A program made the translations under genes and the position numbers. A stretch of 64,000 nucleotides of DNA, taken from Protula sp. h YS-2021 (lineage: Eukaryota; Annelida; Polychaeta; Sabellida; Serpulidae). Below, piece by piece: positions 34,401 to 46,400 of this stretch. The notes beneath the pieces are model-generated. The model did not search any database. It had not been told where the DNA came from and was given only the letters and a program-made list of their open reading frames with translations. The stretch's first letter is position 1. Every line of letters begins with the position of its first letter. The stretch is taken from the NCBI GenBank assembly GCA_949752745.1, contig OX457025.1:99001587-99065586 (forward strand). Direction: 5' to 3'.

Positions 34401-37400
34401 GAGAGGCTGGCGTTTAGCAACCAAATCTTTGCGGCTCTACCGGCCGAGCAGGAGGGCGGCTAGGGCGTGACGGGTAGCAACTTGATCTTTGTGGTTCTGG
34501 TGGCCGAAGAGGAGGGCGGCGAGAGGCTGGCGGTTAGCATCCAAATCTTTGAGGCTCTGCTAGCCGAGCAGGAGAGCGGCTAGGGCGTGACGGGTAGCAA
34601 CTTGATCTTTGTGGTTCTGGTGGCCGAAGAGGAGGGCGGCGAGAGGCTGGCGGTTAGCAACCAAATCTTTGCGGCTCTGCTGGCCGAGCAGGAGGGCGGC
34701 TAGGGCGTGACGGGTAGCAACTTGATCTTTGTGGTTCTGGTGGCCGAAGAGGAGGCCGGCGAGAGGCTGGCGGTTAGCAACCAAATCTTTGCGGCTCTGC
34801 TGGCCGAGCAGGAGGGCGGCTAGGGCGTGACGGGTAGCAACTTGATCTTTGTGGTTCTGGTGGCCGAAGAGGAGGGCGGCGAGAGGCTGGCGGTTAGCAA
34901 CCAAATCTTTGAGGCTCTGCTGGCCGAGCAGGAGAGCGGCTAGGGCGTGACGGGTAGCAACTTGATCTTTGTGGTTCTGGTGGCCGAAGAGGAGGGCGGC
35001 GAGAGGCTGGCGGTTAGCAACCAAATCTTTGAGGCTCTGCTAGCCGAGCAGGAGAGCGGCTAGGGCGTGACGGGTAGCAACTTGATCTTTGTGGTTCTGG
35101 TGGCCGAAGAGGAGGGCGGCGAGAGGCTGGCGGTTAGCAACCAAATCTTTGCGGCTCTGCTGGCCGAGCAGGAGGGCGGCTAGGGCGTGACGGGTAGCAA
35201 CTTGATCTTTGTGGTTCTGGTGGCCGAAGAGGAGGCCGGCGAGAGGCTGGTGGTTAGCAACCAAATCTTTGCGGCTCTGCTGGCCGAGCATGAGGGCGGC
35301 TAGGGCGTGACGGGTAGCAACTTGATCTTTGTGGTTCCGGTGGCCGAAGAGGAGGGCGGCGAGAGGCTGGCGGTTAGCAACCAAATCTTTGCGGCTCTGC
35401 TGACCGAGCAGGTGGGCGGCTAGGGCGAGACGGGTAGCAACTTGATCTTTGTGGTTCTGGTGGCCGAAGAGGAGGGCGGCGAGAGGCTGGCGGTTAGCAA
35501 CCAAATCTTTGCGGATCTGCTGGCCGAGCAGGAGGGTGGTTAGGGCGTGACGGGTAGCAACTTGATCTTTGTGGTTCTGGTGGCCGAAGAGGAGGGCGGT
35601 GAGAGGCTGGCGGTTAGCAACCAAATCTTTGCGGCTCTGCTGGCCGAGCAGGAGTGCAGCTAGGGCGTGACGGGTAGCAACTTGATCTTTGTGGTTCTTG
35701 TGGCCGAAGAGAAGGGCGGCGAGAGGCTGGCGGTTAGCAACCAAATCTTTGCGGCTCTACTGGCCGAGCAGGAGGGCGGCTAGGGCGTGACGGGTAGCAA
35801 CTTGATCTTTGTGGTTCTGGTGGCCGAAGAGGAGGGCGGCGAGAGGCTGGCGGTTAGCAACCAAATCTTTGCGGCTCTGCTGGCCGAGCAGGAGGGTGGA
35901 TAGGGCGTGACGGGTAGCAACTTGATCTTTGTGGCTCTGGTGGCCGAGGAGGAGGGCGGCGAGAGGCTGGCGGTTAGCAACCAAATCTTTGCGGCTCTAC
36001 TGGCCGAGCAGGAGGGCGGCTAGGGCGTGACGGGTAGCAACTTGATCTTTATGGCTCTGGTGGCCGAGGAGGAGGGCGGCGAGAGGCTGGCGGTTAGCAA
36101 CCAAATCTTTGCGGCTCTGCTGGCCGAGCAGGAGGGTGGCTAGGGCGTGACGGGTAGCAACTTGATCTTTGTGGTTCTGGTGGCCGAAGAGGAGGGCGGC
36201 GAGAGGCTGGCGGTTAGCAACCAAATCTTTGAGGCTCTGCTGGCCGAGCAGGAGAGCGGCTAGGGCGTGACGGGTAGCAACTTGATCTTTGTGGTTCTGG
36301 TGGCCGAAGAGGAGGGCGGCGAGAGGCTGGCGGTTAGCAACCAAATCTTTGAGGCTCTGCTAGCCGAGCAGGAGAGCGGCTAGGGCGTGACGGGTAGCAA
36401 CTTGATCTTTGTGGTTCTGGTGGCCGAAGAGGAGGGCGGCGAGAGGCTGGCGGTTAGCAACCAAATCTTTGCGGCTCTGCTGGCCGAGCAGGAGGGCGGC
36501 TAGGGCGTGACGGGTAGCAACTTGATCTTTGTGGTTCTGGTGGCCGAAGAGGAGGCCGGCGAGAGGCTGGTGGTTAGCAACCAAATCTTTGCGGCTCTGC
36601 TGGCCGAGCAGGAGGGCGGCTAGGGCGTGACGGGTAGCAACTTGATCTTTGTGGTTCCGGTGGCCGAAGAGAAGGGCGGCGAGAGGCTGGCGGTTAGCAA
36701 CCAAATCTTTGCGGCTCTGCTGACCGAGCAGGTGGGCGGCTAGGGCGAGACGGGTAGCAACTTGATCTTTGTGGTTCTGGTGGCCGAAGAGGAGGGCGGC
36801 GAGAGGCTGGCGGTTAGCAACCAAATCTTTGCGGCTCTGCTGGCCGAGCAGGAGGGTGGTTAGGGCGTGACGGGTAGCAACTTGATCTTTGTGGTTCTGG
36901 TGGCCGAAGAGGAGGGCGGTGAGAGGCTGGCGGTTAGCAACCAAATCTTTGCGGCTCTGCTGGCCGAGCAGGAGTGCAGCTAGGGCGTGACGGGTAGCAA
37001 CTTGATCTTTGTGGTTCTTGTGGCCGAAGAGGAGGGCGGCGAGAGGCTGGCGGTTAGCAACCAAATCTTTGCGGCTCTACTGGCCGAGCAGGAGGGCGGC
37101 TAGGGCGTGACGGGTAGCAACTTGATCTTTGTGGTTCTGGTGGCCGAAGAGGAGGGCGGCGAGAGGCTGGCGGTTAGCAACCAAATCTTTGCGGCTCTGC
37201 TGACCGAGCAGGAGGGCGGCTAGGGCGTGACGGGTAGCAACTTGATCTTTGTGGTACTAGTGGCCGAAGAGGAGGGCGGCGAGAGGCTGGCGGTTAGCAA
37301 CCAAATCTTTGCGGCTCTGCTGGCCGAGCAGGAGGGTGGCTAGGGCGTGACGGGTAGCAACTTGATCTTTGTGGCTCTGGTGGCCGAGGAGGAGGGCGGC

Positions 37401-40400
37401 GAGAGGCTGGCGGTTAGCAACCAAATCTTTGCGGCTCTACTGGCCGAGCAGGAGGGCGGCTAGGGCGTGACGGGTAGCAACTTGATCTTTATGGCTCTGG
37501 TGGCCGAGGAGGAGGGCGGCGAGAGGCTGGCGGTTAGCAACCAAATCTTTGCGGCTCTACTGACCGAGCAGGAGGGCGGCTAGGGCGTGACGGGTAGCAA
37601 CTTGATCTTGGTGGCTCTGGTGGCCGAGTAGGGGGACGGCGAGAAGCTGGCGGTTATCAACCTGATTGTTGCGGCTCTGGTGGCTCGTGTGGTGACGGTT
37701 AGTCTGAAAATTCCACACGATACAATGCACCTGTTCACAATGCACAAAAACAAAAAAAAAAAAAAAAAAACAGCAAGAATCCTAATAAAAATAGCCTTCC
37801 CTGAGAGCCCATTCTATCGTTATATCTGCTCTGTGGTTGTACAAAATAGCATCTGTAAAACTATGGTCATGTCTACTTTTCTGTTATTATATACCTTTAC
37901 TCCATACTGAATTACATTAGTCTCAATAAAAATAATGTACTAAATAAATAATACGATATAAAACAGAAGAGACAAAAGATAACTTGTAGGAAAGTCGGTG
38001 TTATTAAGCCAAATGATTTTATTATTCTGCCCCTTTGTCCACTCTCCTCCTTCTCCTTCTCCAAGAAAATCAATAAAACCTTAATGAGCGCCTTAATATT
38101 GAGACGTGGAAAATTTACAAATACAAATACAAACTTAGTACATTTTCTGCAAAGTAGCAAGCTACGTAGAATCCGTGATTCTTCCAACATACCTGCATTC
38201 GCCCAGAACACAATGCTTACCGGAGGTTCTACAATTTTATTTATCAAGACCATGTAGTAATCCTTACACTTAGCTTTCTTTATGTTAATTAACGAGTCAC
38301 GTATCTTAAAGATATGGTCAGAGCAGACCACTTTATAATTATTTGTAATGTATCTATTGTTCTCTGTGTTTTAACCATTTGCCGATAGATATTTTCAGAC
38401 CATTATACAGTAAAAAATTGACACGCAAGTCATATCTAGCTTCGAGCTCTGTCAACGAAAACACTTTTTTATCTTTACTTAATAGGTCCTTAATACACAG
38501 TATGCCTTTTTCGTGCCAGTGCTTCCAGTAGAGTGACCTGCCGTCAATTGTTCTTTCTTTATTGTTCCATAATACACCCCTGTATCGGTCTTGGTTATGC
38601 AATTCACTAAAATAGAGTAGCATCTCTTTATAAAAGGAGGATATTTGAAAACTTCCAGCGTCGAAATTCGAGTGCAAAATAAGGGGCAATCCCCCGTATT
38701 CATCAAATTCACTATGTATTATGGCATTGCTAAGGTTTTTAACCCACAGTCTAGACAACCATGCCAACCTTAACGATTTCTGCATAACAATTAAATCTGG
38801 TGATCAAATACCCCCTGCATCAAAGTCCCCGATCAAGGATTTATGCTTGATCTTACTGGGTTTATTGGACCAAATGAAAGCATTTATCAACGACTGGGCC
38901 CGGGCCAGATCTGCATGTGCACAAGAGACGTTACTCAAGCTGTATATTAAATTTGACATTCCCATAGTTTTAGATATGTTAACTTTCCCCAGCAGTGTAA
39001 GACCCCTCTGACTCCATAAATTCAAACGCGTTGCAAGTTTTGCTATCTTATCCAAAATGTTTACTTTGTTACACTTTTCCGTTGCATGACCTACTTCGAT
39101 ATCCAGCATATTGAAGCTACCCGAAGCAACCTTTAAATTAAAAACAGGCTCCGGTTTTGTTCGCCATGGACCTATATACACCAGCAGAGATTTTTCTATG
39201 TTAACTTTCAAACCAGAATATCTCGAGAAACGCTCGTTAGTTCTAACAAATAACCGAGAGAGCACACGTCTTTTAATAAACAAGTTGCGTCATCTGCAAA
39301 AAGAGAGATCTTATACTCTGAATTAGCGAGTTTTAGGCCTGTGATGTTCTCTTCCATTCTAACTGATTGGGCCAGAGGATCAACACATAAAATAAACAGC
39401 GCTGTCGACGACGGACACCCTTGTCTAACACCACGTTGTACTTCGAACCAGCCACACGAATAACCATTGTTTATAACAGTGCTAGAGATATTATTATAAC
39501 ATGCAGCTACCCATCTCCGAAACGAAACACCAAAATTAAAATATTCCAATACTTTATGCATGAATTTCCACTCGATACTATCGAATGCTTTTTCGAAATC
39601 CAAAAGCAAAAGTAGACCTGTCTGCTGTTTCTTATTTACTTTATTAATGACATCCTGGATTAGCCTAATATTTTCTCCTATGTAGCGTCCCTTAACAAAG
39701 CCACTTTGATTCTCGTGGATCAGTTTTGGCAAAATATTTTCTGTTCTTATTGTTAAGGTTTTAGTGAGAATTTTGTAGTCAACATTTGTGAGGGATACTG
39801 GCCTCCAGTTTTTAATAAGCTCTGGGTTTTTACCACGTCTGTGCAGAAGTGTTATAATACCTCGCCTTTGGGACTGCGAAAGCTCGCCTTGTTCAGCAGC
39901 ATAATTAAGTGTCTGTATTAACAAGCCCACTAATTGCGCCAAAAGGCTTTATAAAAATCCGGACTGAAGCCATCACAACCAGGGCTTTTACCGTTCGACA
40001 TGCGATCCAAAGCTTTTTTACATTCGGCTATAGACATGGGGCCTTCACGAAATATTCTATCTTCTTCTGAAAGCTTTTTTATGCCTCGAGAACTAAAAAC
40101 TTTGTCGAGATCCGTGTTGTTTATATCAGGGTGTGTTGTTTGATATAGAGTACAATAAAATCGCTCTACCTCACGGAGGATAAGAATGGGATCTGATATG
40201 ATGTCATCATTAACTTTTAATCGATCTACTGCTTTCTTATCATAAACTTCTTTTTCCTTGTTATAAAAGTATTTGTTACTTTTTTCATTTTTTTCTATAT
40301 ATTCAACTCTTGATCGGACACGGGCTCATGGTTCTTTGTAGGTGTTAATATCCGAAAGTATGCTTTTACAATTTAGGTATTCAACTTCTTCGTCTGGACT

Positions 40401-43400
40401 TAATTCTGTGTGGCAAAGTTTCGAATAAAGCTTGTTACATTTCAATAGCAAATCTTGTTCTAACAAACGCTTTTCCTTAGCAATTTTCTTCGAGATTTCC
40501 ATTGATATCGTTAAAATCTCGAATTTAATAAGGTCCCAGAATGCTCGGTTATCGTTCGATTTTAAAAATTCTTTTCTATTTTTCTCAATGAGGCTTATAG
40601 TAGCTTGTCTATAGTCTTGATTTAATAAAAAGCTATTATTGAGCTTCCAAAATCCTGGACCTCTACCGTACGTAACCTTTTCATCTAATTCTAGATAGAT
40701 TAGTTTATGATCCGTGTTTATGCTCTCGAGAAATTTTGACTGCTTATGGTTTGCCACCAATTTTTTACTAATTAAAAAGAGATCGAGCCTGCGCATGATG
40801 TATTTCTGGACCATGTATACATCCGCATATCCGGATGCTTGTCCCTCCAAATGTCGACTAAATTGTGTGTTTTCATCAATTCCTTTAAAGTGCGAGCCGA
40901 TGTTTGGCTAGCCGTTGCCCCAAACTTTTTATCTTTCGACTCCAATGTTATATTGAAATCCCCTGCCATGATTACATTCCCCAATGATACCCGAGTCTTC
41001 AGATTTGCTGAAAGTTGTTCAAAAAATGCAACCCTCTCACAATCCAAGTTGGGTGCATAGATATTAACACAAGAATAATATATATTATTAATTTCTACTT
41101 CATTAACATCAAGCCGCCCTTCTTTATCAGCCCAATGGTTGCGTACCTTTAAACCTTGCTTAAACAAAGTCATTGTTCCTCTTGCCTTAGAGGTATAGTG
41201 GCTAAAAGTTACACTGCCCTCCCATTCTTTTTTCCACTTTCCTTCAATATCCGGAGAACTGTGACTTTCTTGAAGGAAGAGAACATCAAATTCCTTGCGT
41301 TTAAGAAAAAAGAAAATCTCTCTACGCTTTTTTGCATCACGCAGCCCTCTTACATTTGAGCTATAGTACTTAACAATTTTTTATAATATTTCTAAGGTTA
41401 CATAACCCACTATGCATATTTATAGATATTTTCGTTTGTAAAATTACGCTTGTCGACTTAATATGACTGTGCTGTTTGAGACCAAAAATTACTACAAATA
41501 AACATTGACACAAAACATATGTACAGTAGATAAAACACGCAAAAATGTATGAATCGAGATATGAATGACCAAACATAATATGGTTTGTTTAGCGTAAAAG
41601 GTTTTGAGCATTTATATAATTTGATGTAAATGCCATTGTTGAGGCTGCAAGACTTCTGTATTAGAACATTAGAGTATTTTACTGTTATCCTGATTAATTT
41701 AGGTTTTGGGTCAATTCGTGGAAAACCTTAAACAGCATACACCTTTGTAGTAAACGATAACGCATTGCATTGTAAATCGGGATAAAGAGAATTCTATGTT
41801 TTAGACCCAATTGAAGTAACTGCATGTTGGGTTTTCCTATGAAAGAGGGGTTTATCGAAAACGCAAACAACAACTATTCAAATAGGCTGAAGATTTTCCA
41901 TACGAAGGAATAACAAAGGCTGGGTCCCTCAATTTGCGTCTGTCTATGGATTTTTTTATGTTACTTTGTTTTTTGTGTTATTGAACAATCACCAAATACT
42001 CAATACCGATTTAAATATGGAACGAGACAAGATTTCTTTACAGTTATGGCTCTTTCAGACATGTACCTTCGTTCACGTGGAATTTGTGTATAGCTCGCTT
42101 TTTCGGTTTTTATCGGACTGTTCGAGTAAATTGAATGCATGCACCCCGATCCTCCCACATGCTCACTAGTAAATACCATCTAGAAGGCTTTAGAAAACAT
42201 GTGAGAAAGGTCGATTTAGTATGGAATTTTGGTCCTTGTAACCGTTCACAAATGCCGCAGAAAGTAAACTAGGATACCAGGAGACGGAAAATAGCCCACC
42301 TGAAATACCCCGCTCACAAAATGCGGCAGAGGTGCTCGGAAGGAATTACAAGAACGAAAAGCCCTCCCTTTTCTGAACCCAAATTGATCTCTAAGATGAG
42401 AGTTTGTTTTCGCCTTCCTGCTTATTTTATCATGCAAGCTGACCAACGTCAAGAATCAATAAATATATTCAAGTTAGTCTACGACATAAATTAAAATATT
42501 GCTTTCCTTAGTACATCAAACTTTACATACATCCTACCATTCGTTCATCATAACACTCACATGCCTTATTTAATCAATCAATCACCTGATGTCACACACA
42601 CACACCTTGTTGTTTACCCACTGCGATGGCATTCAAGTTACGCGTAGTATCAAATTATGAACTGAACGAGGGGTGTTACCAAAATCCCTGAGGGACCAAA
42701 CCAACTCTAAATAAAAAAACTAAAGGAGCACACTCTTTGGCTTAAGGTTAAAGTATTACATACATAACAGCAGAAATAATTAAAATTAGGTCCGGCATCA
42801 AGGTCCGGCATCAACACTCGTTACATTTGACAGCTGCCTTCGTACCTTTTCTAAAATAATTCCCAGATGATTTTCCCGTGGAATTGCAAATGGTCTAATT
42901 GAGGGTCGTCCATCCCTTTGCCAGTTGAGAAAAAACTGTCGTAAGGATTGCATTCTAATAGGCGTCTTGAAGAAGTTGCAATCAGTTCTTCTTTTAGATA
43001 GTCCTTCTGTGAAAAATTGGCGAGAATTGCCTTCTCCATGATAGTAAGGAGACTACTTTGCTCTGCGTTGCTCCTAGCCTGGAGTTTTCTTCCTAGTCGC
43101 TTCATTACCACTGGGTTTGATTCTCTCATGATAGCCTGTGCTGTTATAAAGTCCCCGCTATTTCTGGCCTTACAATATTGGTATGCTTGCTCAACACAAC
43201 AAAATGTTGCCCCTCCGATAGTAAAATCGGCCTTATAGAAATTGCTTAACGGCGACAGGTATCCATAGAAGCGCACCTGAGTATCGGTTTTCACAGTGTG
43301 ACCAGTATCTGCCAGCCCGGCCTGATTTATATTGTCTACCGTGTATAACCGTCCCTTAAATTTAAGCTTGTCCCGCATCATTTTGGCATATGGATCAAGA

Positions 43401-46400
43401 CGTTTTGCGTTGGGAAGCGACTTTACGAGATAATCGCGCCTTTGTGTGACTGCCTGGGGCACATCCTGTCTTACAAAAATGCCTGAACCTTTGAGAATCT
43501 GGGAATTCTGTAAAACGCGGCTTTTTTCCGCCACTGACTTAAATCGTGCCACTATCCCCGCGGGCTTTGATGGATCGCTTTTAACTATGCGATGAGCGAC
43601 GTCTATCGAGTTTGGCATATTAATATGCATTTTTGTTCGGATTATAGCGTCGAGGACATCCTTACAGTTCTCACCTTCTCTCTCCAGAACCCCTTCAAAA
43701 ACAAGGTTTATCTTACGGTAATGGGTTTCCAAGCGCTCGATGTCTCCTTTTAGAATCCGATAAATATCGGCCGCGGAACGCCGCTGATCCTCACACTGCT
43801 GTTTAATGACCGCTAATTGATTAGCCAATTCCGCATTACTATTTCCTTGCTCGCCAGCAGGACTGCGGTCTTCCAGAACCTGTATCCTTTTCTCCAGGCT
43901 ATTGTCAAGGCTCTGCATTGAATCCAGCCTTTTACTATTATCCACCGCTGATTCCTGGATCTAAAATCTGACACTGTTGCCAAAGCGTCGATTCTGTCGT
44001 TTATTTTGCACATTTAAACAAATAGCTTATTGTCGATAATATCATTCAGCTTTTCAGTAAGCCCCAGTTCTACCTTTTTAGCAATGCTCAACAGATTTTT
44101 TCTAATGTTTTCTCGATGTTTTTCGTCACTTTTATTATAATATCGTCTAAACTATTTTCGAGTTTTTTCTCAAAATAAACTAACATATCACAGTTTTCCC
44201 ATCCATCCTCTTTTATAGACTGAGTTGCATTTTCACTTCTTTTCCTTTTTGTCTGCCTCATATCCCTTTTAGTCTTTGTACTTTTTCCTTTGGCCTTTTT
44301 TCTTGCTTGCGAAGATTGTAAGCCGACTGTAGATTTCACTATAACATCACAAATATCGCTTTGATTATCCTTATCTAGTATGCAATAATTCTGATTTGTG
44401 CTTTGGTCATCTTGAGATGGTCCCTGTTCCCTGCTTATGTCCGCCATTATTCCAACTCTGTGTATAGTCTTAAAATCCACTCAAAAAGTCATAAATTTTG
44501 CATCCATTTCATTGTTAAATATAAATTTAATATCACACACAAAGCACTTGTATATTCATATACACACTGGCCTCATTATTATATTAATAGCAACCTCTAA
44601 CACTACATTTTTTTGAATATTTGCTCTCTACCTAAAACACGTCTTCACATTTTGAAATCGATACTATGCATTCTTGGTAGCTATATTAGCAATTTGACGT
44701 AAACTGAAGGACCATTAGCGCTTAATCAAGTTCACAGATAGACGGACATCTCGACACACGGACGGGCGGTTGGGCGGACGGATGACGAAGTCCACACTAT
44801 GGTTAGCTGAGGCTTAAATGAGTACTTAAAGGAAAAAATAGAGTTAATAAATATTAAATCAGCCTTACCCTAGACGACCCGCCGCAGATCAAATGTCGTT
44901 GATCTGAAATGATGGCATGCTTGGGGCCAGGAGTGGGCGGCCGGGGGAATTCTTGGTATCATATGCGTGTCCAAAAAGAAAGGAAACGCGCAGAAAGAGG
45001 TGTAATCTTGAGCCCAGACGCGGTCTGCGCGGAGTGCCAATTTCGTCATGAAATGGGCTTCTTTTCATTCAGTACTCCCCGTTTTCTACAAAATGGGGGA
45101 TTATTTCGGAATTATGGGATAAAAAAGGACAAAATTAGCATGCCCCATCTCTACCCAGGCGAGCATTCTAAATGCGAAAAAAAAAACACCCGTTGATGCT
45201 ATTTAATAACGAAATTTTAATAGGTTGCCTAAAAATTCCCAAATAAAAAAATAATAAATAAAAATGAATCTGTGACTTGATTAAGACACGGAATAGGCTA
45301 TCTAGGGAGTTTAAATGTTGCAGCGCCTGCGCTCTAGTTGTTTATCCACCGTCGATAATCGACGCCTTTCCAATGTCCAAGAACACATTTCTTGGCTCAT
45401 CTTATTTGCAGTGAACATGAAGCTAGTATTAACCAGCTGCGAAATGTTGACATAAAGTCAACATGTTTTATCAAGTCATTTTTATTCCATGTTGACTAAA
45501 AATAAGCCAACATCTGATAATTTTTGATAATTTCCAGGTGCTTGTTCTCATGTTGTTGAAAACCCTCACTTAGTCTGATGACAATTGATCTAGCGACATT
45601 TGATCAATCGACAATTGAGGACCATGGGTTCTCTTACCCGTAACAGTTTTTGAGTGAGTGATCCTTATTCTTACAATTGTCGTTGGATCAATTATCGCTA
45701 GGTCGGTTGCCACTTGGTCAAATGTCGCTAGATCACTCGTCGCTAGATCAAGTGTGAGGATACCATTGTTGGCATTTGCCCGTTGTTGACACTTACCCGT
45801 TCGTGACATAGAGTAAGAAGTTGCGTCTGAACGAGCACCTTGAAAATCATCCACCGACATCTGGGTCTCTGGGGGATCTAAAATTATCAAATTAAAAGTA
45901 TTTTGTTATCAGAGGCATGCGCGGATACAAGATGAGCAGGGGGCACTCACGTACCAACTGATTACGATGTGCGTCCATGACTGTTTAAACCAACCCCAAA
46001 CGTGGAATGCTACTTTTTAAGTAATATCAAATGTCGTTGATCTGAAATTACGGCATGCTTAGGGGCAGGAGGGGAAGGTCGCGAGAATTCTTGGTATCAT
46101 ATGCGTGTCCAAAATGAAAAGAAACGCGCAGAAAGAGGTGTAATCTTGAGCCCAGACGCGGTCTGCGCGGAGTGCCAATTTCGTCATGAAATGGGCTTCT
46201 TTTCATTCAGTACTCAACGTTTTCTACAAAATGGGGAATTATTTCGGAATCATGGGATAAAAAAGGACAATATTTCAAAATTAGCACTCTGCACGTGTGT
46301 GTCCCATCTCGACCCAGGCGTGCATTCTAAATGCAAAAACAAAAAAAAACCCGTTGATGCTATTTAATAACGAAATTTTAATAGGTTGCCTAAAAATTCC

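Larger units (their letters stand above)
37950..44480 (-). mobile_element. L1/Tx1-like LINE retrotransposon with NADAR-bearing ORF1, degenerate
   Basis: On the minus strand ORF1 (44480-42851) precedes ORF2 (about 41388-38000) with endonuclease, reverse transcriptase and C-terminal region. It sits in the intron between the tandem exon array and the alternative terminal exon, in the gene's own orientation. ORF2 needs several frame changes; ORF1's C-terminal 364 codons are intact. A 1.46-kb spacer between the ORFs is longer than normal for L1-type elements. Target-site duplications were not found by eye. Confidence 0.8.

Noticed and set aside
33930..37680. CRISPR-like array
   Set aside because: Units are contiguous 120-bp repeats with no unique spacers, in an animal genome; it is a minisatellite.
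37751..37770. Poly(A) run as the 3' tail of the LINE
   Set aside because: The LINE is on the minus strand, so its tail would appear as poly(T) here; the orientation is wrong.
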